Part shown: positions 8,972 through 17,259 of the stretch, one piece after another
Layout: each line of letters opens with the position of its first letter
Position numbering within the stretch: the stretch's first letter is position 1
Source of the DNA: Lentisphaeria bacterium
GTDB lineage: Bacteria; Verrucomicrobiota; Lentisphaeria; Victivallales; Victivallaceae
Direction: 5' to 3'
NCBI GenBank assembly: GCA_900768505.1
Contig: CAAGED010000028.1
Location: 1-48,555 of the forward strand
DNA length: 48,555 nucleotides
Notes under the pieces: model-generated
The model's input: the letters and a program-made list of their open reading frames with translations, nothing else
Databases searched by the model: none
Told to the model about the DNA's origin: nothing
Translations under genes and position numbers: made by a program

Positions 8972-10261
8972 TTAATTGACAATATATTTTTGATATTTGC
9001 TCCGGAATTTCAGTGCCAAATTCAGGATTAATTCCACCTCGCCGTCATCCAAATAATGGCACTCAAACACCTGCCCGTCCTCATGAGCCTGCGCCACCAG
9101 GTCAAAACGGCTGGGTGGTAATTTCAACCTGGTCAAGTTTGAATGTCGATTACTTATGGCCATAAGTTTTTCCACCAGCTCCGTTACTCCTTCGCCGGTT
9201 TTGGTTGAAATAAAGTAGGCATCCGGCATCAGTGAATGCGCCCTCACCTTGGCGAATTGGTCGTGTTCGCGGTCAATTTTATTGAAAACCACCACAAATT
9301 CCTTGTCTTCGGGTTTTACACCCAAATCCTCCAGCACACTGAGTGTTGTCGCCCAATGATCCTCAAAATTCGGGCTGGAAATATCCATCACTAAAATTAA
9401 AAAATCCGCCAGTACCGCCTCTTCCAGCGTAGATTTGAATGCGTCAATAAGCGTATGTGGCAACTTGCGCACAAATCCAACCGTGTCGGTAAGCAATATA
9501 ATGCTTCGATTAGGGAGAGTTATCCGTCTTGTAGTTGGATCCAGCGTCGCAAAGAGTTTATCCTCGACCAATACATCCGATTGAGCAAGCAAATTCAAAA
9601 GCGACGATTTTCCGGCATTGGTGTATCCGACAATGGCCCCCAGCGGCAATTCGTTTTTGCTCCGCTGTTTGCGGGTGGTGGAACGCTGCTGACGGACGGC
9701 AGACAACTCCTTCAATAAATTGGCAATCCGGCTCTTCACCAGTCGACGGTCAATTTCGATTTGAGTTTCTCCCTCTCCTTTAGTACCCTTGGCGCCGCCC
9801 TTTTGTCTGGAAAGGTGCGTCCAGGCGCGGGTAAGCCGCGGCAGTGAATACTGCAGACGGGCTAATTCCACCTGCAGAACCGCTTCCCTTGTGGAGGCCC
9901 GATCGGCGAAAATGTCAATAATCACCTCTTGGCGTTCAATGACACACCCTTTTATCAAACGCTCCCAGTTGCGTTGTTGAGAAGGAGATAAGTCGCAGTC
10001 GAATACAATGACATCCGCCTCCAGTTCCTGATATAATTGAGCGATTTCGGCTGCCTTGCCGCTGCCGATGAAAAATTGCGGATTGATTTCGCGCAGGGCG
10101 ACAATCTGCCGTTGAATGGTGGAAATCCCCAAATTTCCGACCAGTTCTTCAAGTTCGTCCAAATGCTCATTTACCTCATCAGCCTGCGCCAAAGGCTCCT
10201 GAATACCGATTAGTATAGCTCGTTCAACTCGCCTGCGTGACTCTTTTTCAATTTCAATCAT
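8972..10261 (-). CDS. hflX: GTPase HflX
   Basis: A ribosome-associated GTPase known in other bacteria to split stalled or stress-inactivated 70S ribosomes. The product is 429 residues. The N-terminal HflX domain is followed by the glycine-rich linker SRQKGGAKGTKGEGETQIE and the G domain: G1 GYTNAGKSS, G3 DTVGF, G4 NKID. The frame extends 16 codons further to a TTG. I chose the ATG at 10261 because CAGG precedes it closely and the extension (PRFFNKF...) is unlike the family. It is divergent from a response regulator, with a promoter candidate at 10327-10355, and is upstream of the coiled-coil/TPR gene. Confidence 0.95.
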   Translation of the reverse strand: MIEIEKESRRRVERAILIGIQEPLAQADEVNEHLDELEELVGNLGISTIQRQIVALREINPQFFIGSGKAAEIAQLYQELEADVIVFDCDLSPSQQRNWERLIKGCVIERQEVIIDIFADRASTREAVLQVELARLQYSLPRLTRAWTHLSRQKGGAKGTKGEGETQIEIDRRLVKSRIANLLKELSAVRQQRSTTRKQRSKNELPLGAIVGYTNAGKSSLLNLLAQSDVLVEDKLFATLDPTTRRITLPNRSIILLTDTVGFVRKLPHTLIDAFKSTLEEAVLADFLILVMDISSPNFEDHWATTLSVLEDLGVKPEDKEFVVVFNKIDREHDQFAKVRAHSLMPDAYFISTKTGEGVTELVEKLMAISNRHSNLTRLKLPPSRFDLVAQAHEDGQVFECHYLDDGEVELILNLALKFRSKYQKYIVN

Positions 10262-10326
10262 ATAAATTTGACCTGAACCCAATAAAAATTTGTTAAAAAA
10301 ACGCGGCAAAAAAAATCCGACTTCTT

Positions 10327-10355
10327 ATAATATAATGTTAAAGGACAAATGACAA
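10327..10355 (-). promoter_or_regulatory. candidate promoter of hflX
   Basis: On the minus strand TTGTCA is followed by a 17-bp spacer and TATTAT. Transcription would start about 60 bases upstream of the HflX ATG. Confidence 0.45.
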
Positions 10356-10364
10356 GTAAAAAAT

Positions 10365-10424
10365 GTTCTTTTAATGAAAAAAGTTCTTTTAGTTGTTGAA
10401 TATTTGTTAAAGATGTTGTATCTT
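10365..10424 (+). promoter_or_regulatory. candidate promoter of the response regulator gene with two upstream direct repeats
   Basis: TTGAAT (10396-10401), a 17-bp spacer and TATCTT (10419-10424) make a plausible sigma-70-type promoter. Directly upstream, the 9-mer GTTCTTTTA occurs twice (10365-10373 and 10383-10391), 18 bases apart. That is the kind of spacing seen for tandem activator sites, although the AT-rich background makes chance repeats easy. Confidence 0.35.
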
Positions 10425-10483
10425 CTAAAAAAGAATAATTTTTTACACTTCCTTGAATTTTGACAAAAGTAAGGCGCGCAAAA

Positions 10484-10894
10484 ATGGCTGATGAAAAATT
10501 TACTCCGGAAAAACTTAGCGGCGGCGAAACACTGCTGATTGTTGACGATCACGAAACCATTTGGGATTTTCTGATTGAAGCGCTGCAATCATTAGGCTAC
10601 CAGATTCTGCTGGCGGAGAACGGTCTGGACGCAGTTGAAATTTTTCGTTGCAACCCAGGTGAAATCGACCTGGTGATGTTGGATATGATAATGCCCAAAC
10701 TTGGTGGACACGATGCATTCTTGCAGCTGCGGCAAATTGATCCAAATATAAAGATTTTACTCTCCAGCGGTTACGTCTCCCAGGAAGAGGTGCAGGATTT
10801 AATAAAATTAGGCCGCTGCCGTTTTATTGCCAAGCCACATCGTCTGCCTGAGGTATTGCAGAATATCCGGGAATTGCTGGATGAAAAAATCTAA
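10484..10894 (+). CDS. single-domain response regulator (receiver only)
   Basis: 136 residues forming one CheY-like receiver domain and no output domain. Visible residues: the acidic pair in VDDHE, the phosphoacceptor Asp in VMLDMIMP, the Ser/Thr switch in LLSSGY and the conserved Lys in IAKPH. It should be phosphorylated by a histidine kinase, or carry phosphate in a relay, in the cytoplasm. No kinase gene is in the window. The frame opens earlier at a TTG (10460), but the ATG at 10484 has AAGG 10 bases upstream and leaves a normal receiver N-terminus. Confidence 0.9.
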   Translation: MADEKFTPEKLSGGETLLIVDDHETIWDFLIEALQSLGYQILLAENGLDAVEIFRCNPGEIDLVMLDMIMPKLGGHDAFLQLRQIDPNIKILLSSGYVSQEEVQDLIKLGRCRFIAKPHRLPEVLQNIRELLDEKI

Positions 10895-10996
10895 CTCTTG
10901 AAACTTTCAATCAAAGAATATTTTTTTCCAAGGAATGTTTGACAAGTTGTTTCTAAAAGAAATCAAATTAAATAAAGAAAAGAATTAGCTAAAAAA

Positions 10997-11482
10997 ATGA
11001 GAATTTTTACCAAATTTATATGTATTACCGCATGCTTTGCCGCTGGTACTTTTAACGTGTTGCAAGCCAATGATTTTAATGAAAAACTGGAGCCGGCGCA
11101 GGCGGAACAGCTTAACACGACTAACCTCACCACTCCCGACATAAGTGAAAATTTATCACAAGTTCCCCCCATGGCGGAAAACTCTCCGGAATTACCCCCC
11201 AACGAATCAAAAGGCAATTTTTACAATATGGGACGCGGTTTAGTCGGCATTGTTACCTCTCCGGCGGAAATTCCCCGCTGCATGGTTTATCGCAATTCAG
11301 AAGTTCCGGTATTTGGCTTGGTGGATGGATTTGTAACCGGCTGCGGCATGACAGTGTTGCGGGCATTTGCCGGGGTAACTGATGTGGTATTTTTGGGATT
11401 TGATTCCGGATTGCTCTACAACTCAATTTTCAGGGATTTTGTCTGGGATGAAAATTGGTTGCCGCCGGAGGAACTTTATTAA
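10997..11482 (+). CDS. secreted TIGR04073-like protein (exosortase-associated family)
   Basis: 161 residues with a signal peptide (cleavage near LQA-ND, residue 24), a low-complexity Pro/Asn/Glu linker (about 25-75) and a conserved-looking C-terminal domain. The pattern MGRGLVGIVTSPAEIP, then GFVTGCGMTVLRAFAGVTDV, then FVWDENW resembles the small TIGR04073 family described from Verrucomicrobia and Lentisphaerae genomes with exosortase systems. The biochemical role of that family is not known. The assignment is from memory of the motif spacing. No exosortase or PEP-CTERM protein is in the window. Its location should be outside the inner membrane. Confidence 0.6.
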   Translation: MRIFTKFICITACFAAGTFNVLQANDFNEKLEPAQAEQLNTTNLTTPDISENLSQVPPMAENSPELPPNESKGNFYNMGRGLVGIVTSPAEIPRCMVYRNSEVPVFGLVDGFVTGCGMTVLRAFAGVTDVVFLGFDSGLLYNSIFRDFVWDENWLPPEELY

Positions 11483-11506
11483 TCAATTGTGCAAAAGCCG
11501 TTTATT

Positions 11507-11546
11507 GAGCGGGAAAAAACTTCTGCCAAATCGTTTTTTCCCGCTC
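11507..11546. other. perfect 14-bp inverted repeat downstream of the TIGR04073-like gene
   Basis: The arms 11507-11520 (GAGCGGGAAAAAAC) and 11533-11546 are exact reverse complements around a 12-nt loop. It sits 25 bases after the stop codon at 11482. The GC pairs are outermost and the A/T run is inside the stem, so there is no U-tract after the hairpin. It is not a classical intrinsic terminator, though it may still protect or end the transcript. Confidence 0.6.
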
Positions 11547-11661
11547 GCGCACTTCCGTTTCCAAACCTTTTTATGTAGTTCCCCGTACAAAAAACTTATT
11601 TTGAATAAGCAACGGTATAAACATAAAAAAAACAGCTTTTGCTTCGGCAGTTAAAAAGCCA

Positions 11662-12420
11662 TTAAACATCAGAAGTAAAAATATCCGTATTCAATTCCCA
11701 CTTGTTTTTGGCAATTACACAAGTACAAATTGCATCCCCCGCAATATTTATAGCACTCCGCATCATGTCAACCAATCGATAAACTCCCATTAAAACGGCA
11801 ATTTTTCTCCAACGGCAAACCTGCCGACTGCAAGACCATTGCCAACATAATAATTCCGGCACCCGGTACTCCGGCAGTTCCCATTGAAGCCACTACGGCA
11901 GTAAAAACCACACTGATAATTGCGCCAATCGTCAAGTCGATTTGATAAAGTTGTGCAATAAACAATGCACCACCCCACTGCATAATTGCAGTTACATTCA
12001 TATTAAGCGTCGCCCCCAGCGAAAGAATTGAAGTCGCTAATTTTTTTGAAACGCCAATTTTTTTATTATAACTTCAATATTCAGCGGCAACACCGCGTTA
12101 CTGCTGCTGGGGGGAAAATTCCCAAACAACCACTGGGAAAAATTTTTTTAAGAAACGCCAGGGCAAGATACCAACGTAAAATTTCAGCATTGACACATAC
12201 GCCGCCAAAACCAGCAGCAACATCGCCAGCGCCACACAAACAATGTGCGGATTTTTCCGCAGGAGGTCAATTTTGCATCCAGTATCTGCACCATGCCGGC
12301 AGATATATGGTTAACCATTTTCCCAAAAGGAACCGCAATTCATGGGAACGGCATACGACATTTCACCGTCACACATGAAAACTATTTCATAATCGGAATT
12401 GCGCAATATCCGAAAAATAG
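11662..12420 (-). pseudogene. decayed dicarboxylate/amino-acid:cation symporter (DAACS, GltP/DctA-like), C-terminal half
   Basis: On the minus strand, successive fragments in different frames match the order of a DAACS symporter: a segment LRWYLALAFLKK, then SSSNAVLPL, then SKKLATSILSLGATLNMNV, then GIIMLAMVLQSAGLPLE, and finally LMGVYRLVDMMRSAINIAGD. At least two frame changes are needed, each at an A/T-rich run (near 12045 and near 11805), and more lie upstream. The N-terminal half of the family is missing: upstream, the tam-like gene ends at 12460. The protein cannot be functional. Intact neighbours argue against poor overall sequence quality, though homopolymer errors could explain part of it. 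Boundaries are approximate. Confidence 0.85.
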
Positions 12421-12459
12421 TCTCCTGGTTGATAATTTCACGGTCAATGCGCCGTATTT

Positions 12460-13251
12460 TTATTCTTTCCCTCCGTTTTTATTGTGTCTTACCAGCGTGA
12501 AAAAAAGTCTGGGAAAGCGCATAAGCAACGACCCATCGGAACGTAGCGGATAAAATTCACGCAGACGTTCTTTGATATCCTGAATGAATTCGGAAGATTG
12601 TGATTCGGTGAGTGCGGCGAGATATGGGCGCAATCCACTTCCACGATACCATTCAATCAGGCCGTCAATACCATTAATACGGTGAATGTAGTTAGTTTCC
12701 CAAATGGAAAAATCCGGGGAAAGTTGTGACAGTATCTCGTAATATTCTTCCATTTCCAGTGTATAAAAATTGCGAATTTCAGATAAACTTGCCGCCCATT
12801 TGGCATTAGCTTGCAAAGTCGAGAGAACTTTGTACATTGGCATATTTCTTGTTTCCGGAACTTGCACTGCCAATATTCCATCATCGGTGAGTGCGGAAAA
12901 AAGTTTTGAAATCAAGCGTTTGTGCTCTGGAATCCACTGAATACAGGCATTGGAAAAAATCAGATCATACCTGCCGTTCAACTGAATATCCGGTGAAATT
13001 TGGAAAAATTGGAATTTACATTTTGGGCAGTTGTTTTGCGCCCTGGCAATCATATCAGCGGAATTATCGACGCCTAAAATATCCGAATCAGAAAATTTTT
13101 CCAGCAAAATACAAGTGCTGTTGCCTGGACCGCACCCCAAATCAATGATTCTACCATGTTTTTTAAGTGTGATCCGGCTTGCCAGATCGCGGGATGGCTG
13201 CGTCCGTTCCTGTTCAAATTTTAAATACTGCGCTGCGCTCCAATCGCTCAT
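12460..13251 (-). CDS. tam: SAM-dependent methyltransferase, trans-aconitate 2-methyltransferase-like
   Basis: 263 residues, a class I methyltransferase. The SAM-binding motif I is IIDLGCGPGNST, followed by an acidic residue at the end of strand 2 (GVDNS) and FSNACIQWIPEH. The opening MSDWSAAQYLKFEQERTQPSRDL is typical of Tam, which methylates trans-aconitate, an inhibitory by-product of aconitase. An aconitase gene lies 4 kb away in this window. I chose the ATG at 13251 over a GTG two codons earlier because GAGG sits five bases upstream of it. A different small-molecule methyltransferase activity cannot be excluded. Confidence 0.8.
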   Translation of the reverse strand: MSDWSAAQYLKFEQERTQPSRDLASRITLKKHGRIIDLGCGPGNSTCILLEKFSDSDILGVDNSADMIARAQNNCPKCKFQFFQISPDIQLNGRYDLIFSNACIQWIPEHKRLISKLFSALTDDGILAVQVPETRNMPMYKVLSTLQANAKWAASLSEIRNFYTLEMEEYYEILSQLSPDFSIWETNYIHRINGIDGLIEWYRGSGLRPYLAALTESQSSEFIQDIKERLREFYPLRSDGSLLMRFPRLFFTLVRHNKNGGKE

Positions 13252-13355
13252 ATCCACCTCATTGAGATATAAAATTTAACAAAATAAAAAAATTTCGACA
13301 AATATCAAATTAACGCATTTAGGCGAAAACCGTACCTCAGCCAAGGAGAATTAAT

Positions 13356-13385
13356 ATGTTTTTGGGGTCATTTCTGAAACGATAA
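13356..13385 (+). other. nine-codon mini-ORF with a strong ribosome-binding site, in a gene-free stretch
   Basis: AAGGAG lies seven bases before an ATG that opens the frame MFLGSFLKR and then stops. It is in the 383-bp gap 13252-13634, which has no longer gene. The same gap holds a 12-bp direct repeat CCATGATTTAAT (13394-13405 and 13451-13462), whose second copy is part of an inverted repeat CCATGAT/ATCATGG (13451-13471). It could be a leader peptide, a remnant of a lost gene, or chance. Confidence 0.3.
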
Positions 13386-13634
13386 TTTAATTACCATGAT
13401 TTAATCCGGCATATTATCAAAGAATTTGGGCAAACACACTCTGCCACTTTCCATGATTTAATATATCATGGCTTGTGAAAAAAAATGCACAAAATACCTG
13501 TATAATTCAAATTTTGCGTGTTTTAACACCGCAAATTAAAATTACAAAGAAACCTTAGAATACGATAACTTATTAAGATGGAGGTGCAAGCTAAAAGTTC
13601 ACCTCGTCGGCAGTTTTTAAGAAAGGTAAAAAAA

Positions 13635-13724
13635 TGGCGGAGAGAGAGGGATTCGAACCCTCGGTCCAGTTACCCAGACGCAGGTTTAGCAAACCTGTGC
13701 TTTCGGCCACTCAGCCATCTCTCC
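13635..13724 (-). tRNA. tRNA-Ser (anticodon GCU)
   Basis: The minus strand reads as a complete tRNA: acceptor GGAGAGA paired with TCTCTCC, discriminator G and an encoded CCA at 13635-13637. The anticodon arm CAGGTTT-GCT-AAACCTG gives anticodon GCU, reading AGC/AGU. The long variable arm is diagnostic of the serine type, and the T loop is GGTTCGAATCC. Confidence 0.97.
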
Positions 13725-13741
13725 GCACTGTTCATGCCTTT

Positions 13742-13769
13742 AATATATACCATAATTCAAAATCATCAA
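13742..13769 (-). promoter_or_regulatory. candidate promoter of tRNA-Ser
   Basis: On the minus strand TTGATG, a 16-bp spacer and TATATT end 17 bases before the tRNA 5' end. The tRNA-Gln gene has the same arrangement (TTGTAA, 16 bp, TATATT), which supports both. Confidence 0.5.
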
Positions 13770-13919
13770 GTCAAATTTGTAAAAAAAAACGAAATTTGTC
13801 GTACTCAGAATTATGTTTTATACCCAATATCGTTCGCCACTGCAATTTATTCGAACTGAGTAATATAATTTACGGTAAATCTCAATTTTAAACTCAATGC
13901 CGTTCCATGCTGATTATAC

Positions 13920-13958
13920 AAAAGAGCGGAAATGGCATCTCCCTGCCACTTCCGCTCT
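13920..13958 (-). terminator. intrinsic terminator downstream of the STAS gene
   Basis: Arms 13923-13937 and 13944-13958 (AGAGCGGAA...TTCCGCTCT) pair over 15 positions with one A-C mismatch around a 6-nt loop. On the minus strand the hairpin runs into four U residues. It lies 48 bases beyond the stop codon at 14007. Confidence 0.75.
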
Positions 13959-14006
13959 TAATACCTATGAAATCAGTCTGACTGGTAAAAAAAATTAACT
14001 TACGGA

Positions 14007-14498
14007 TTATTTCTTCAGTTTCGCCAAATCATTTTTGGCAAATTCTACTACCTTTTCAAATTTGGATGCATTTTCCGGCGCCACATTTATCAATGTTTCG
14101 TGCGCCTCTACTACCGATTCCGCTACATTGACCGGTTGCATATTCCCCTCGACAATCTCTCCGGCATCAAAATTAAGCGTTTCGTCATTCACATAATCAA
14201 AAAGCTTATCCACTCCCAGCCCTTTTAATAACTGACGACAATTCTCCGGCATATTAATCAGCACGACTTTTATGCCGCCTCTTTTGGCCTGCAACGCAAT
14301 CATTGACAAACTGCCCATGAATGTACTGTCCATCGCCATGCAATCAGACATAAAAAATCTTACTTCTTTAACTCCATTAGACACCATTTTAACGGCAAAA
14401 TCCCTCAACGGCGTCCCATGCACAAAATTAGCACGACCGCTAACTTTGATATCCACCACATTGCCATGTTGGGCAATCTGCAATTCTGCAATCTTCAT
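14007..14498 (-). CDS. STAS-domain protein (anti-sigma-factor antagonist-like)
   Basis: 163 residues. The N-terminal hundred or so resemble a SpoIIAA-like STAS domain, with VDIKVSGRANF at the start and the phosphorylatable Ser region as MDSTFMGSL, where the family usually has DSTGLG. A helical tail of about 60 residues follows (AHETLINVAPENASKFEKVV). By family knowledge such proteins bind anti-sigma kinases and are controlled by Ser phosphorylation in the cytoplasm, but no partner kinase or sigma factor is nearby. The ATG at 14498 was preferred to an upstream TTG, because that TTG overlaps the probable GGAAGG ribosome-binding site. It is a single gene with its own terminator. Confidence 0.8.
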   Translation of the reverse strand: MKIAELQIAQHGNVVDIKVSGRANFVHGTPLRDFAVKMVSNGVKEVRFFMSDCMAMDSTFMGSLSMIALQAKRGGIKVVLINMPENCRQLLKGLGVDKLFDYVNDETLNFDAGEIVEGNMQPVNVAESVVEAHETLINVAPENASKFEKVVEFAKNDLAKLKK

Positions 14499-14612
14499 TG
14501 CTAAATAATCCTTCCCAGTCAATTACTTATTAAGTTTGCTCTTTTAATACAACCTTAATATGTTTAACCCGTAAATGCAAGATTTCAAATCCAAATATCA
14601 AAAATTTGCCGA

Positions 14613-16400
14613 TTATTTACCAATGACCGCCTTAATTCGACGCACTCCGCGGCTGCTGCTTTCCTCTTTCTGAATCTTAAATGATTTCAAGTCGCCGCTG
14701 TTATTAGCATGTGGTCCTCCGCAAATTTCCTTTGAAAATTTACCAATGGTGTAAACCTTTACCACTTCACCATATTTGTCGCCGAAAAGACCAATTGCTC
14801 CGGACGCTCTGGCATCATCAACGCTCATCTCCTCACAAATTACATCCACCTTGGCTTCAATGGCTTCGTTAACCAATTTTTCCACTTCAGCCAATTGTTC
14901 CGGTGTCATTTTATCCTCATGCGAGAAGTCAAAGCGCAAACGCTCGGCCGTAATATTGGATCCGCGCTGGGCAACATGATCCCCCAGAACCTTGCGCAAC
15001 GCGGCATGCAACAGATGGGTGGCGGTGTGCAATTTGGCCGTCTCTTCCGAATGGTCGGCCAAACCGCCCTTGAACTTTTGCTCCGCCCCTTTGCGTGAGA
15101 GTTCCTGATGTTTGGCGTACGCCTCCTCAAATCCCTTGGCGTCAACTTCAAATCCGCACTCGGAAGCCATCTCAGTGGTTAATTCCAAAGGAAATCCGTA
15201 GGTTTCGTAGAGGAAGAAGGCATTTTTACCACTGATAACTTTTTTCTGAATATGAGCCGGAACTCTGGCAATCAACTTCTCAAATTCCTTGGTGCCCTTT
15301 TCCAATGCCTGATGGAAGAGTTCCTCTTCCCGATTGAGTTCTTCCAGAATAAAGGCAGATTTTTCGCCCAATTCAGTGTAAAAATCCTTAAATGAATCAA
15401 TTATCACACTACCGATTGACGCAGTGAAATTACTCTCGATTCCAAGCTTGCGCCCTTCACGAATCGCCCGGCGAATCAAACGCCGCAACACATACCCTTG
15501 ATCAACATTACCGGGCGTTACTCCGTCGCCAATAATAAATACCGCCGCCCGCAGATGGTCGGCAATTATTCGCTCGGAAGCAGAACGCTCGGCGGCATCT
15601 TTAGATTCAACCTGCCGTAATTCGTCCAACTTTGCGAAAACCGGCGCAAAAATTTCGGTTTCGTAACAACTTTTCTTGCCCTGTAAAATCGCAGTTACCC
15701 GTTCCAAGCCCATGCCGGTATCCACATTCTGCTGAGCTAAAATCTCAAATTTACCCTCGGCATTTTTATTGTACTGCATGAATACATCATTCCAAATTTC
15801 CACCCACAACTTGTTGCTGGGATCAAACACCTCAGGGGCTTCCCCCTCGCCAGTCCAGTAAAACATTTCAGTATCCGGGCCGCAAGGACCGGTCTGTCCA
15901 GCCGGACCCCACCAGTTGTCTTTTTTGCCCAATTTAGCAATGCGTTTGGACGAAACACCGTGACTTAGCCAAATGTTGTAGGCCTCTTCGTCGAAGGGAG
16001 CATCGGCATCGCCGGCGAAAACCGTAACGGCGAAGCGACTCAACGGAATATTCAGATAATCCTTGCCGGTCAAAAATTCAAAACTGAAATCAATTGCCTC
16101 TTTCTTAAAATAATCGCCAAGCGACCAGTTGCCCAGCATTTCAAAGAAGGTCAAATGTACCGGATCGCCAACTTCGTCAATATCGCCCGTCCGCACACAC
16201 TTCTGGCAATCGGTTAATCGTGTTCCCTGGGGATGCCTGGCGCCCTGCAAATAAGGTACCAGCGGATGCATTCCGGCGGTGGTGAAGAGGCAGGTGGGGT
16301 CATTATCCGGAATCAGGGATGCGCTCTTGATTTCCTTATGGCCGTGAGAGGTAAAAAATTCAATATATTTTTGTCTGATCTCTTTTGCTTTCATTTCCAT
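14613..16400 (-). CDS. alaS: alanyl-tRNA synthetase, short form lacking the C-terminal domain
   Basis: Charges tRNA-Ala. The 595-residue product has the class II catalytic core (motif 2 region FFEMLGNWSLGDYFK; GQTGPCGPDTEMFYW), the tRNA-recognition region, and the editing domain with metal-binding HTATHLLH (His458, His462) and CGGPH (Cys560, His564). It ends right after the editing domain (SSRGVRRIKAVIGK), whereas the common bacterial enzyme of about 875 residues continues with the oligomerisation coil and C-Ala (DHHA1) domain. Short AlaRS forms are known in some lineages. The stop is followed by the STAS gene with no remnant of the missing domain. Two in-frame ATGs (16400, 16394) are both close to AAGG; I kept the first. 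Confidence 0.95.
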   Translation of the reverse strand: MEMKAKEIRQKYIEFFTSHGHKEIKSASLIPDNDPTCLFTTAGMHPLVPYLQGARHPQGTRLTDCQKCVRTGDIDEVGDPVHLTFFEMLGNWSLGDYFKKEAIDFSFEFLTGKDYLNIPLSRFAVTVFAGDADAPFDEEAYNIWLSHGVSSKRIAKLGKKDNWWGPAGQTGPCGPDTEMFYWTGEGEAPEVFDPSNKLWVEIWNDVFMQYNKNAEGKFEILAQQNVDTGMGLERVTAILQGKKSCYETEIFAPVFAKLDELRQVESKDAAERSASERIIADHLRAAVFIIGDGVTPGNVDQGYVLRRLIRRAIREGRKLGIESNFTASIGSVIIDSFKDFYTELGEKSAFILEELNREEELFHQALEKGTKEFEKLIARVPAHIQKKVISGKNAFFLYETYGFPLELTTEMASECGFEVDAKGFEEAYAKHQELSRKGAEQKFKGGLADHSEETAKLHTATHLLHAALRKVLGDHVAQRGSNITAERLRFDFSHEDKMTPEQLAEVEKLVNEAIEAKVDVICEEMSVDDARASGAIGLFGDKYGEVVKVYTIGKFSKEICGGPHANNSGDLKSFKIQKEESSSRGVRRIKAVIGK

Positions 16401-16465
16401 TAGTCCTTAAAAAATTATATCTGAAGTTATTATTTTATTTCACTGCAAGTAGAAGTTACGAAACC

Positions 16466-17194
16466 TTAAATATGCTCCACATCCGCCCGATGCCGGCCAA
16501 TCCAGTCGATTTCTCCCAACTGACGCCCAGTCAGGAATTGATTTGCCCGGCTGAACGGGCGACTACCAAAAAATCCACGATACGCCGACAACGGCGACGG
16601 ATGCGCCGACTGAATAATGCAATTATCAACTGGCGAATCAATAATCAATTCCCGTTTTTTTATGGCGGCTGCACCCCACAAAATAAATACCTTCGGCCCG
16701 CCGCTCCATGCTAGGCGCCTGATTATTGCATCGGTAAAAATCTCCCAGCCGCGATTGCGGTGAGAGTTGGCACAATGCGCCTGAACGGTCAAAACCGCAT
16801 TCAGCAGCAACACCCCCTGCCCGGCCCAGTACCTCAGCAGACCAGCTTTCAACTCCCTGGTATCCACCTGATAATCATCAGCCAATTCAATTAAAATATT
16901 CTGCAGCGAGGGTGGAAATTTAACCCCGGGCGGCACCGAAAACGCCAGCCCCTCCGCCTGACCGTCGTCATGATACGGATCCTGTCCCAATATCACTACC
17001 CGAACCCGTTCCGGCGAAGTTAATTCCAATGCCCGGTAAATTGCCTCATAAGGAGGGAAAAATACCTTTCCGGCCGCACTTTCACTTTCCAGAAAATTCT
17101 TCAGTCCGGAAAAAACCCCGGGGGGAATCATGCCTTTTAGTTCACGACGCCATGCGACAGGTATCTGCCGGATTAAATCGGAATAATCAGCCAT
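16466..17194 (-). CDS. ung: uracil-DNA glycosylase, family 1
   Basis: Removes uracil from DNA, starting base excision repair. 242 residues, close to the usual 220-230. The catalytic water-activating motif is ILGQDPYH (Asp72), and the second signature is HPSPLSAYRGFFGSRPF with the catalytic His. The start at 17194 has a G-rich stretch 7 bases upstream. It lies 65 bp downstream of the aconitase stop and upstream of alaS on the same strand. I saw no terminator in these gaps, so read-through transcription is possible. Confidence 0.96.
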   Translation of the reverse strand: MADYSDLIRQIPVAWRRELKGMIPPGVFSGLKNFLESESAAGKVFFPPYEAIYRALELTSPERVRVVILGQDPYHDDGQAEGLAFSVPPGVKFPPSLQNILIELADDYQVDTRELKAGLLRYWAGQGVLLLNAVLTVQAHCANSHRNRGWEIFTDAIIRRLAWSGGPKVFILWGAAAIKKRELIIDSPVDNCIIQSAHPSPLSAYRGFFGSRPFSRANQFLTGRQLGEIDWIGRHRADVEHI

Positions 17195-17259
17195 AATAAT
17201 CCCCCCTTATTTTTTACCAACTTAGAAATTCTTAACGAGCCAAGCCCATCAAATTCCAA

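Noticed and set aside
11507..11546. Calling the 14-bp inverted repeat an intrinsic terminator
   Set aside because: The T run is within the stem rather than after it, so the U-tract needed for release is missing.
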